NCBI GenBank assembly: GCA_035943635.1
Contig: DASZBX010000014.1
Coordinates: forward strand, 1 to 64,000
Length of the DNA: 64,000 bases
DNA from: DASZBX01 sp035943635
GTDB taxonomy: Bacteria > Actinomycetota > Actinomycetes > Streptomycetales > Catenulisporaceae
Reading direction: 5' to 3'
A model generated the notes under the pieces. That model did no database searches. It saw only the letters and a list, made by a program, of their open reading frames with translations, and was not told the DNA's origin. Position numbers and translations under genes: made by a program. Of this stretch, positions 25,229 through 33,084 are shown piece after piece; position 1 is the first letter of the stretch, and each line of letters begins with the position of its first letter.

Positions 25229-25676
25229 GCCGAGCGCGCAGCAGCGAGGCACTGAGTTCCGCCAGCCGGACCGGGTCGATCGGGTGCGGCACGATCGCGT
25301 CGGCCCGGGCCCAGGTGGCCAGCCAGCCGTCCTGCGCCCGGCCGGTGAGCACCAGCAGCGGCGGGCAGTGGAAGATCTCGTCCTTCAGCTGCCGGGCCAC
25401 CCCGATCCCGCCGGCCGGGACCGCCTCGCCGTCCAGGATGACCAGGTCGATCCGCGCGTTCGGGTCCTTCGCGCTCTTGTCCATGGCCGCGATCACGGCC
25501 GGCTCGGTGGCGCACTCGAACACCGACACCTCGGGCAGGTCGGCCGCCGGGCGCCGGCCCAGGGCCAGCCGGATCTGCTCCCGGACCCGGGCGTCGTCGC
25601 TGTAGACGAGCACCGTGACGCTGGTCGGCGGGGCCGACGCGGGCGCACCGGGTGCGGTGGACGTGCTTCCAACCAT
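25218..25676 (-). CDS. Stand-alone response-regulator receiver-like protein
   Basis: 152 residues. A short Ala/Pro-rich N-terminus leads to a CheY-like receiver domain. VTVLVYSDDARVREQ has the acidic pair, DLVILDGEA the phospho-acceptor Asp, and LVLTGRAQD the Thr. The usual Lys-Pro is replaced by His-Pro (VPHPIDP), so signalling may be altered. There is no output domain. The ATG at 25676 has GAGGAGAT upstream. The stop codon and last residues (RLAE-stop) lie inside the terminal arm of repeat copy C. It is encoded between trpD and ctaE. Confidence 0.8.
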   Translation of the reverse strand: MVGSTSTAPGAPASAPPTSVTVLVYSDDARVREQIRLALGRRPAADLPEVSVFECATEPAVIAAMDKSAKDPNARIDLVILDGEAVPAGGIGVARQLKDEIFHCPPLLVLTGRAQDGWLATWARADAIVPHPIDPVRLAELSASLLRARLAE

Positions 25677-26102
25677 CAGATCTCCTCGACGTCGTGACCC
25701 GGCCCGGAAAGCCGGAGGCTGCGCGTCACCCAGGGTAGGCCGCTGATCGGCAAAGGGGTAGAGCCGCAACCGGCTAACAATCGGGTAACGAACCCGGACG
25801 GCGCCGGCGCCACTCCATCGGCCGAATCTCGGGTGTGTCAGCCCGTTGCCGCCCCAGCCCGGGCGATTCGCGGCACACGGGTGAAACAAACCATCCATTC
25901 GGGGTAATTCGGCTGCTTGCGCCCACCGTGAAAAGCGGTTCACACCCGGGCGCAAAACCCAGTGCCGCTCAGCCGAACCCCTTGCCCCGGCGTCCGAAAC
26001 ACCCTACTCACCCGTCTTGCCGCACTATATCCGACCGGCCGTCAGCCGCCGGGCGCCAATACGGGGACCCCCTTCGCATGGCCGGAACAGGGAGGGGCAA
26101 TA
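25677..26102. other. Divergent intergenic region, receiver gene / ctaE
   Basis: 426 bp with no supported gene. A/T-richer patches around 25770-25790, 25890-25920 and 26020-26035 (CACTATATCC) are the likely promoter areas for the receiver gene and the ctaE-qcrCAB operon. No assured -35/-10 pair was found. Confidence 0.4.
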
Positions 26103-26759
26103 ATGGCCGCCGTGGCGACAGCAACTGCAACCCAAGCCGCACCCGTTCCCCGGGTGCCCAATCGGCCCAACCTGACCAGCGTCGGTACGATCGTCTGGCT
26201 GGCCTCCGAGCTGATGTTCTTCGCGGCCCTCTTCGCGATCTACTTCACCCTGCGCTCGGTGGACGGGGACGCCTTCTTCAAGGCGAACGCGGTCCACCTC
26301 AACGTGCCCCTGTCGACGGTGAACACGATCATCCTGGTCTCCTCCTCGTTCCCGTGCCAGTTCGGCGTGTTCGCGGCCGAGCGGCACCAGGTCAAGCGCC
26401 GGGGCCCGCTGTGGAGGTTCTGGGGCAAGAACTGGGGCATGCGGGAGTGGTACGCGCTGGCGTTCCTGCTCGGCGCGGTCTTCATCTCGCTCCAGGTCTA
26501 CGAGTACTCCTCCCTGGTCCGCGACGGGCACCCGATCTCGGAGAACGCCTGGACCAGCGCCTTCTACCTCGCCACCGGCTTCCACGGTCTGCACGTGACC
26601 GGCGGGCTGCTCGCGTTCCTGGTGGTGCTGGCGCGGACCTACAAGGCCCGCCGGTTCACGCACGACCAGGAGATCGCAGCGGTCGTCGTGTCCTACTACT
26701 GGCACTTCGTCGACGTGGTATGGATCGGTCTGTTCTTCGTCATCTACGTGCTCAAGTAA
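26103..26759 (+). CDS. ctaE: Cytochrome c oxidase subunit III
   Basis: 218 residues with five membrane helices, the short actinobacterial subunit III lacking the first two helices of the mitochondrial type. Typical blocks are VWLASELMFFAALFAIYF, the conserved Glu-containing ATGFHGLHVTGG, and the C-terminal YYWHFVDVVWIGLF. The ATG at 26103 has GGGAGGGG 6 nt upstream. It heads the ctaE-qcrC-qcrA-qcrB operon, encoding one subunit of the oxidase with all of the bc complex, which fits a fixed bcc-aa3 supercomplex. Confidence 0.95.
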   Translation: MAAVATATATQAAPVPRVPNRPNLTSVGTIVWLASELMFFAALFAIYFTLRSVDGDAFFKANAVHLNVPLSTVNTIILVSSSFPCQFGVFAAERHQVKRRGPLWRFWGKNWGMREWYALAFLLGAVFISLQVYEYSSLVRDGHPISENAWTSAFYLATGFHGLHVTGGLLAFLVVLARTYKARRFTHDQEIAAVVVSYYWHFVDVVWIGLFFVIYVLK

Positions 26760-26794
26760 TTGGGACGCCGAGCCTCAAAGGGACCTGAAAAGTC

Positions 26795-27655
26795 GTGAAA
26801 AAGATCTCCACACGGCGACGCCACCCATTGGCGGCGTTCGTCGTTCTCACCCTCGCACTCGCCTTCGCCGGCGCGCTGTACTCCGCGCTGATCTCCCCGT
26901 CCGCCAACGCCGACGCGGGCGGCGCCTCGCTGGCCCAGCAGGTCCAGCAGGGCAAGCTGCTCTACATCAACAGCTGCTCGGCCTGCCACGGGATGAACGT
27001 GGAGGGCAGCAGCAACGGCCCGTCGCTGATCGGCGTCGGCTCGGCCTCGGTGGACTTCCAGATGAGCACCGGCCGGATGCCCGCGCAGCAGCCCGGCGCG
27101 CAGATCCAGGCCAAGCCCGGCAACGCGCTGGACCAGTACAGCCAGCAGCAGATCGACGACATCGCGGCCTACGTCCAGTCGCTCGGCGGCGGCCCGGCGA
27201 TCCCGGCGTCCAGCCAGTACGCGACCGAGTCCAACATGGTCGCGCTCGGCGGGGTGCTGTTCCGCACCAACTGCACGCAGTGCCACAACTTCGCCGGTGA
27301 AGGCGGCGCGCTGACCAACGGCGCCTACGCCCCGGCCCTGGTGCAGACCGCGCCGGTCAACATCTACGAGGCCATGCTCACCGGCCCGCAGAACATGCCG
27401 GTCTTCAACGACAGCGTGCTCTCCCCGGCCGACAAGCAGGCGATCGTCTCCTACATCGTCGCCGACCGCAACGAGCCGAACCCCGGCGGCGCGGGCCTGG
27501 GCCGCCTCGGCCCGACCTCCGAGGGACTGTTCCTGTGGACCGCGGTGCTCGCGATCCTGCTCCTGCTGGCGGTCTGGATCGCGGCGCACACCACCAAGGC
27601 CTCCGCCGAGCGGGTCGCCCAGGCGGCCGCCGCGAAGTCGAAGTCGGAGAAGTAA
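26795..27655 (+). CDS. qcrC: Diheme cytochrome c of the bc complex
   Basis: 286 residues. It replaces cytochrome c1 and soluble cytochrome c in actinobacteria. An N-terminal membrane anchor/signal (RRRHPLAAFVVLTLALAFAG) is followed by two heme c motifs, CSACH and CTQCH, each starting a cytochrome c domain. A C-terminal membrane helix (LFLWTAVLAILLLLAVWIAA) precedes a Lys/Ser tail. The GTG at 26795 has AAAGGGA upstream. Second gene of the operon. Confidence 0.95.
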   Translation: MKKISTRRRHPLAAFVVLTLALAFAGALYSALISPSANADAGGASLAQQVQQGKLLYINSCSACHGMNVEGSSNGPSLIGVGSASVDFQMSTGRMPAQQPGAQIQAKPGNALDQYSQQQIDDIAAYVQSLGGGPAIPASSQYATESNMVALGGVLFRTNCTQCHNFAGEGGALTNGAYAPALVQTAPVNIYEAMLTGPQNMPVFNDSVLSPADKQAIVSYIVADRNEPNPGGAGLGRLGPTSEGLFLWTAVLAILLLLAVWIAAHTTKASAERVAQAAAAKSKSEK

Positions 27656-27658
27656 CCC

Positions 27659-28744
27659 ATGGACGAAGAGATGACCCACTCAGACGAACTGGCCCACTCC
27701 GGCCACGACGGCGGCCACGGCCACGGCAGCGCGCTGGAACTGCGCGAGGACCCCTTCGGCGACCCCGGCCTGCCCGAGCACCGCCCGCGGCTGACCGACA
27801 TCGACGAGCGGGCGGCCCGGCGCTCCGAGCGCCAGGTCTCGCTATTGTTCGTGGTCTCCGCGCTCGCCGCGATCGGGTTCTGCGTGGCCTACACGCAGAT
27901 CCCGAACAACAAGATCGTGGACTTCTTCCCGCTCGGCCAGGTCGGCGCGTCCAACCTGGTCCTCGGCCTGCTGCTGGGCACCTCGCTGTTCGCGATGGGC
28001 TCCGGCGCGGTCTACTGGGCCCGGACCCTGATGACGGACGTGGAGTTCCCGCAGGAGCGCCACCACCTGGAGTCCGACCCGGCGGACAAGGCCGAGGCGA
28101 TCGCCGAGTTCCAGCTCGGGGTGGCCGAGTCCGGGTTCACCACCCGGCCGCTGATCCGGCGCACCCTGCTCGGCGCGATGGCGGTGCTGCCGCTGCCGGC
28201 CCTGTGGATCCTGCGCGACCTCGGTCCGCTGCCGGGCACCTCGCTGCGCCAGACGGCCTGGAAGGCCGGCGAGCTGATCATCAACGACAACACGGTCTCC
28301 CTGGACGGCACCACCGGCCAGGGCGTCAAGCCCGAGGACATCCTGATCGGCTCCCTGGTCAGCGCCCGGCCCGCCGCCGCGCTGACCGCGGGCGACGACT
28401 TCAACGACATGATGATCAAGTCGTCCATCCTGCTGGTCCGGATGGACCCGGCGGACATCAACTCGCAGCAGGAGCGGGACTGGGGGGTCGACGGCATCGT
28501 CGCCTTCTCCAAGATCTGCACCCACGTCGGCTGCCCGGTGCAGCTGTACGAGCAGCAGACCCACCACATGCTGTGCCCGTGCCACCAGTCCACGTTCGAC
28601 TTGTCCGACGACGGCAAGGTCATCTTCGGCCCGGCGGCCCGCTCGCTGCCGCAGCTGCCTATCACGGTCAACTCCGACGGCTACCTGGTCGCGGTGAGCG
28701 ACTTCGACGCGCCGGTCGGCCCGAGCTTCTGGGAGCGTGGCTAG
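27659..28744 (+). CDS. qcrA: Rieske iron-sulfur subunit of the bc complex
   Basis: 361 residues. A His-rich, acidic N-terminus is followed by three membrane helices (about 62-82, 103-125, 167-187), the actinobacterial arrangement, and then the Rieske domain. The [2Fe-2S] ligands are CTHVGC and CPCHQS. Takes electrons from quinol at QcrB and passes them to QcrC. The ATG at 27659 has GGAGAA upstream, only 3 bp after the qcrC stop. Confidence 0.96.
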   Translation: MDEEMTHSDELAHSGHDGGHGHGSALELREDPFGDPGLPEHRPRLTDIDERAARRSERQVSLLFVVSALAAIGFCVAYTQIPNNKIVDFFPLGQVGASNLVLGLLLGTSLFAMGSGAVYWARTLMTDVEFPQERHHLESDPADKAEAIAEFQLGVAESGFTTRPLIRRTLLGAMAVLPLPALWILRDLGPLPGTSLRQTAWKAGELIINDNTVSLDGTTGQGVKPEDILIGSLVSARPAAALTAGDDFNDMMIKSSILLVRMDPADINSQQERDWGVDGIVAFSKICTHVGCPVQLYEQQTHHMLCPCHQSTFDLSDDGKVIFGPAARSLPQLPITVNSDGYLVAVSDFDAPVGPSFWERG

Positions 28745-28746
28745 CA

Positions 28747-30381
28747 ATGGCGACGGACAATCCGTCGGTGACCCCGTACACCGGGACCCCGACCACGATC
28801 GGCGGCAAGGCCGCCGACTACCTGGACCAGCGCCTGGGCATCGCCGGGGTGGCCAAGAAGAACCTGCGCAAGATCTTCCCGGACCACTGGTCCTTCATGC
28901 TCGGCGAGATCGCGCTGTACAGCTTCATCATCCTGCTGCTGTCGGGTATCTTCCTGACCTTCTTCTTCACCCCGTCGATGAACGAGGTGACGTACAACGG
29001 CTCGTACACGCCGCTGGACGGCATCAAGATGTCCGAGGCCTACGCCTCGACCCTGAACATCTCGTTCGACGTGCGCGGCGGCCTGCTGATGCGCCAGATC
29101 CACCACTGGGCCGCCCTGGTCTTCGTGATGGCGATCACCGTGCACATGCTGCGCATCTTCTTCACCGGCGCGTTCCGCAAGCCGCGTGAGCTGAACTGGC
29201 TGATCGGTTTCACCCTGTTCGTGATGGCGCTGCTCGAAGGCTTCTGCGGCTACTCGCTCCCGGACGACCTGCTGTCGGGCACCGGTCTGCGGATCGCCGA
29301 CGGCGTGGTGCTCTCGATCCCGATCGTCGGCACGTACGTGTCCTTCTTCCTGTTCGGCGGCCAGTTCCCCGGCGACGTGGTGATCCAGCGGCTGTTCACG
29401 ATCCACATCCTGCTGGTCCCCGGCCTGATCCTGGGCCTGATCACCGCGCACCTGATCCTGGTCTTCTACCAGAAGCACACGCAGTGGTCCGGTCCGGGAC
29501 GCAACGAGCAGAACGTGGTCGGCCTGCCCCTGATGCCGGTCTACATGGCGAAGGCGGGCGGCTTCTTCTTCCTGGTCTTCGGCGTGATCGCCTTCATCGG
29601 CGGCCTGGTGACGATCAACCCGGTCTGGCTGTACGGGCCGTACGTGCCCAACCAGCTGACCGCCGGCTCCCAGCCCGACTGGTACATCGGGTTCCTGGAG
29701 GGCGGGCTGCGCATGATGCCCAACCTCGAATGGAACTTCTGGGGCCATACGCTCTCGCTCAACGTGCTCGTTCCATCGCTGATCATTCCAGGGGTCTTGT
29801 TCACCGGCCTGGCGGTGTATCCATTCCTCGAGGCCTGGATCACCGGGGACAAACGCGAGCACCACCTGCTGGACCGGCCGCGCAACATGCCGACCCGGAC
29901 CGCGATCGGCGTGGCGGGCTGCACGTTCTACGGCATCCTGTGGTTCAACGGCTCGAACGACATCATCGCGACGCACTTCCATCTGTCGCTGGAGTCGATC
30001 ACCTGGGCCTGCCGGATCCTGATCTTCCTCGGCCCGGCGTTCGCGTTCTGGGCGACCAGGCGGATCTGTTTCGGACTCCAGCGCGCGGACCGGGACAAGG
30101 TGCTGCACGGCCGGGAGTCGGGCACCATCGTGCGGTCCGCGGAGGGCGAGTTCTCCGAGATCCACACCCCGCTGACGGACGGCGACCGGTACAAGCTGAC
30201 CTCGCACGAGGTGCACCGCCCGCTGACCCTGACCGAGACCGCGGACTCGAACGGAGTGCCCGCCCCGCGGGTGCGCCGGGCCAAGCTGCGGGCCAAGGCC
30301 ACCCAGTGGTACTTCGGCGAGCGGATCGAGAAGCCGAGCGTCGAGGAGTACCACGACGCGATCACCGGCGGCCACCACTAG
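28747..30381 (+). CDS. qcrB: Cytochrome b subunit of the bc complex
   Basis: 544 residues with eight or nine membrane helices. Heme b ligands lie in RQIHHWAALVFVMAITVHML and in TIHILLVPGLILGLITAHLI. The Qo-site motif is PDWY, the actinobacterial form of PEWY. A C-terminal hydrophilic extension of about 110 residues is also typical. The ATG at 28747 is 2 bp after the qcrA stop. Last gene of the operon, followed by a clear terminator. QcrB of this type is the target of Q203-like drugs in mycobacteria. Confidence 0.96.
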   Translation: MATDNPSVTPYTGTPTTIGGKAADYLDQRLGIAGVAKKNLRKIFPDHWSFMLGEIALYSFIILLLSGIFLTFFFTPSMNEVTYNGSYTPLDGIKMSEAYASTLNISFDVRGGLLMRQIHHWAALVFVMAITVHMLRIFFTGAFRKPRELNWLIGFTLFVMALLEGFCGYSLPDDLLSGTGLRIADGVVLSIPIVGTYVSFFLFGGQFPGDVVIQRLFTIHILLVPGLILGLITAHLILVFYQKHTQWSGPGRNEQNVVGLPLMPVYMAKAGGFFFLVFGVIAFIGGLVTINPVWLYGPYVPNQLTAGSQPDWYIGFLEGGLRMMPNLEWNFWGHTLSLNVLVPSLIIPGVLFTGLAVYPFLEAWITGDKREHHLLDRPRNMPTRTAIGVAGCTFYGILWFNGSNDIIATHFHLSLESITWACRILIFLGPAFAFWATRRICFGLQRADRDKVLHGRESGTIVRSAEGEFSEIHTPLTDGDRYKLTSHEVHRPLTLTETADSNGVPAPRVRRAKLRAKATQWYFGERIEKPSVEEYHDAITGGHH

Positions 30382-30437
30382 GCCGCAGGGCGTTCGCCCG
30401 GTAAGACCGGTTTGCCAGTCGCCACACGACTGAAGGG

Positions 30438-30466
30438 CCGCCGCTCCCCCGCGAGGGGAGCGGCGG
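30438..30466. terminator. Terminator after qcrB
   Basis: CCGCCGCTCCCC pairs perfectly with GGGGAGCGGCGG around a 5-nt loop, followed by TTCTGTCGTT. Positioned between convergent qcrB and the Lrp-like gene. Confidence 0.85.
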
Positions 30467-30504
30467 TTCTGTCGTTCGGGGGATTTTGTGCGTCCGGCGC
30501 GGGG

Positions 30505-30783
30505 TCAGTCCAGGCCCAGCGCGAACGCGGCGTCGAGGTCGCTGGAGGAGTACGCGCGGAAGGCGATGTGCGTCTCGCTGTGCAGCACGCCCGACACCTT
30601 GTTCAGCCGCCCGGGGATCAGCTCGGCCAGTTCCTCGTGCTCGGGGACCTTCACGATCGCGATCAGATCCCACTCGCCGGTCACCGAGAAGACTTCGACC
30701 ACCCCGTCGAGCGCGGCGATGGCCTCGCCCGCCTCGGGGATGCGGTCCACCTCGGCCTTGATCATGACAATCGCGGTAATCAT
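30505..30783 (-). CDS. Lrp/AsnC ligand-binding-domain protein (no HTH)
   Basis: 92 residues consisting only of the RAM/AsnC ligand-binding fold. It runs MITAIVMIKAEVDRIPEAGE, then VVEVFSVTGEWDLIAIVKV and ends in HIAFRAYSSSDLDAAF. There is no DNA-binding domain, so it probably acts as an amino-acid sensing oligomer or partner of a full regulator. Proteins like this are common beside qcrB/trpD in actinobacteria, from memory. The ATG at 30783 is 12 bp after the upstream rhomboid remnant's stop, so the two may share a transcript. Confidence 0.88.
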   Translation of the reverse strand: MITAIVMIKAEVDRIPEAGEAIAALDGVVEVFSVTGEWDLIAIVKVPEHEELAELIPGRLNKVSGVLHSETHIAFRAYSSSDLDAAFALGLD

Positions 30784-30795
30784 GCCGCCACGGTA

Positions 30796-31116
30796 TCAAT
30801 CCGCCGGAGGTTGCGGGTAGCGGTACGGCAAGGGATTGCCGCCGCCGACGAGGGACGGCGCCGGTGCGGTCCCGGCCGGGTGTAGCCGTCCGGCACGGTC
30901 GAGCGCGGCTGTGAGCACGGACACGATCGGGTTTTTCGGCGGCCGGGCGGGGAAAGTGCACACTACCCGACCCGGGGCCGCGCGGGCCCGGACCGGGGCG
31001 CCCGGCCCGGCGGCGGTCGGCCGCAGAGCGAATATGGCGATGTTCAATACGATAAGTGCGTACGTGACATAAGCTGTGCGCCTTAAAGGGTTCTTGTCAT
31101 AGACCGGGATGACCAT
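30796..31116 (-). pseudogene. Rhomboid-protease N-terminal remnant
   Basis: A 106-codon frame whose first 35 residues, MVIPVYDKNPLRR then TAYVTYALIVLNIAIFAL, look like the N-terminus and first membrane helix of an actinobacterial rhomboid protease. The rest is Pro/Ala/Arg-rich with no further helix and no GxSG or His motif. Rhomboids have about 200-300 residues and six or seven helices, so this is probably a decayed remnant. A small one-helix membrane protein cannot be excluded. Confidence 0.5.
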
Positions 31117-31292
31117 GGGTCAGATCGGCCCGGCGGTCCCGCGTCGCCGCACCGGCGGCGCGCCGTGGGGCGCCGGAAATGGGCGGCGCCAAACCGGAAT
31201 GGACCGTCTAATCTTGGAGTCGGACGAAAATGCCGGAAAGTGCGGCATACCGAGCTGTCCCGTGTGGTGCTGGGCGAAACGAGGAGTGGGAA

Positions 31293-32966
31293 GTGGACAG
31301 CGGCAGCGGTGCGGAGCGTACGGCCGGCCTGGCCGACGCGGCCGGGACACCGCTGGAGGATGCGCCCGGGCCCTGGTCCGGGCGGGATCCCGAGCTGTCC
31401 GGGCCGCAGGCGGAGCCGGGAGCCGGGTCTGCGGAGGCGGCCGGTTACGCGGCGGGCTTCGAGTCGGCGGCGGGTCCTGAGCCCGATGCCGGTTCTCATG
31501 GCGACGCCGAGGCCGACGCCGACCCTGACGCCGAGGTCTATGCCGACGCCGAGTCCGACGCCGTGATCCGTGGCGATGCCGATGCCGATGCCGATGACGG
31601 CGATGCGGCCGGCCCCGATCTGAACGTGGACCCCGGCTCCGGCCCCGAGGCGGACGAGCCGCGGCTGACCGAGCCGCTGGCCGAACCGGTCCGGCTCCAG
31701 GTGATCGCGCTGGCCGCGGAGACCGTGGGCCTGCTGCCGGCGGTCCAGGTACCCACCTCGCTGCGCCCGTTCGCCAAGTTCACCCCGGTCAAGCGGGCCA
31801 AGCTGGCCGCCACCCCGCTGGCCGCCGCGCTGGAGGCGGACCCGGTCTTCCGAGAGCGGATCGCGGACCGGCTGCGGCTGGCCTTCCCGCAGATCGTCGA
31901 GGCGCTGGAGCAGGGCCGGGTGCCCGCGGCGGCCGAGCCCCGGGACGTGGCCGCGATCGCCTACGTGCTGCGCCCGGACGGCTGGCCCGAGGTGGTCGAG
32001 CAGGCCGGCCGGGCCGCGATGGCGGCCGAGCGGACCGTGGCCGACGAGCACCTCGGCGACGAGGTGGCGCGGCTGAAGACCGAGCTGGACCTGGTCCGCG
32101 AGCACGCCAAGCACGAGGTCGAGCGGATGCGGTCCGAACTGGCCGGGGTGCGCCGCGAGGAGGAGTCGCTGCGCCGCCGGATCCGGCAGCTGGAGGCGGA
32201 CATGCGCCGGGCCCAGCACGCGGCCCGCCAGGCCCTGGCCGAGTCGGCCCGGGTGCGGGCCGAGGCCGAGACGGCCGTGTCCCGGGCCGAGTCGGACCTG
32301 CGCCGGGCCCGGGGCCGGGCCAGCGAGGCGGAGAGCGCGCTGGACGGGGTGCGCCGGGTGGCCCGGGAGCAGCGCAGCGCGGACGAGGTGCGGCTGCGGC
32401 TGCTGCTGGAGACGATCAGCGAGGCGGCCACCGGCCTGCGCCGGGAACTGGCCCTGTCGCCGACCGACCAGCGCCCGGCCGACTCGGTGGACGCGGTCCG
32501 GCCGCAGGAGCCGGGCACCGGGGACATCCCGGGCCGCGCCCGGGAGAGCGACGACCCGGCCGTCCTGGACGCGCTGCTGTCGCTGCCGCGGGTGCACCTG
32601 GTGGTCGACGGCTACAACGTGACCAAGACCGGCTATCCGGCCCTGTCCCTGCACGAGCAGCGGGTGCGCCTGCTGCGCGGCCTGGGCGCGGTGGCGGCCC
32701 GCACCGGCGCCGAGGTGACCTGCGTCTTCGACGGCGCGCAGCTAGGCGGGCCGGTGCCGGTGCCCCGGTTCAAGGGCGTGCGGGTGCTCTTCTCCAACCC
32801 GGGCGAGATCGCGGACGAGCTGATCCGCCGGCTGGTCGCGGCCGAGCCGCAGGGCCGGCCGCTGGTGGTCGTATCGTCGGACCGCGAGGTGGCCGAGGGG
32901 GTACGCCGTTCGGGCGCACGCCCGGTCCCGGCCCTGATGCTGGTCAAAGCGCTCGCCCGCGGCTGA
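31293..32966 (+). CDS. NYN-domain (PIN-like RNase) protein with acidic N-terminus
   Basis: 557 residues. The first ~120 are disordered, with Asp/Ala repeats encoded by iterated GAYGCC codons. Residues ~125-235 form an Ala/Leu-rich helical domain, and ~250-400 a long Arg/Glu coiled coil. The C-terminus from ~435 is a NYN/YacP-like nuclease domain with HLVVDGYNVTKTGYP, VTCVFDGAQ and VVVSSDREV, which hold the conserved acidic residues. It probably cleaves RNA. The GTG at 31293 with GAGGAG 6 nt upstream is preferred over an ATG at 31230. TAATCT at 31209-31214 is a possible -10. Similar proteins occur near this locus in Streptomyces, from memory. Confidence 0.85.
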   Translation: MDSGSGAERTAGLADAAGTPLEDAPGPWSGRDPELSGPQAEPGAGSAEAAGYAAGFESAAGPEPDAGSHGDAEADADPDAEVYADAESDAVIRGDADADADDGDAAGPDLNVDPGSGPEADEPRLTEPLAEPVRLQVIALAAETVGLLPAVQVPTSLRPFAKFTPVKRAKLAATPLAAALEADPVFRERIADRLRLAFPQIVEALEQGRVPAAAEPRDVAAIAYVLRPDGWPEVVEQAGRAAMAAERTVADEHLGDEVARLKTELDLVREHAKHEVERMRSELAGVRREEESLRRRIRQLEADMRRAQHAARQALAESARVRAEAETAVSRAESDLRRARGRASEAESALDGVRRVAREQRSADEVRLRLLLETISEAATGLRRELALSPTDQRPADSVDAVRPQEPGTGDIPGRARESDDPAVLDALLSLPRVHLVVDGYNVTKTGYPALSLHEQRVRLLRGLGAVAARTGAEVTCVFDGAQLGGPVPVPRFKGVRVLFSNPGEIADELIRRLVAAEPQGRPLVVVSSDREVAEGVRRSGARPVPALMLVKALARG

Positions 32967-33003
32967 CCAGCCCGTCGGCCGGGCCTGGCGGGGCTTGTGG
33001 TGA

Positions 33004-33019
33004 TCACTCCAACGAGTGA
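33004..33019. promoter_or_regulatory. Palindrome TCACTC-N4-GAGTGA upstream of NlpC/P60 gene
   Basis: A perfect 6-bp inverted repeat, 66 bp before the ATG at 33085, in a 118-bp intergenic region. It could be an operator or the base of a leader hairpin. It does not resemble the c-di-AMP riboswitch seen before some cell-wall hydrolase genes. Confidence 0.35.
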
Positions 33020-33084
33020 AGGGTTTTGATAAACCGGCCCTGGCATGGGTAGTTTGCGCCGTGGTCGGAAAGGAGACCGCCGAC

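Noticed and set aside
31490..31610. Tandem GAYGCC repeat as a possible CRISPR or satellite
   Set aside because: It lies in frame within the NYN gene and encodes an acidic Asp/Ala tract; units are short and without spacers.
32967..33084. c-di-AMP (ydaO) riboswitch before the NlpC/P60 gene
   Set aside because: The gap is only 118 bp, and the conserved core elements of that riboswitch are not visible.
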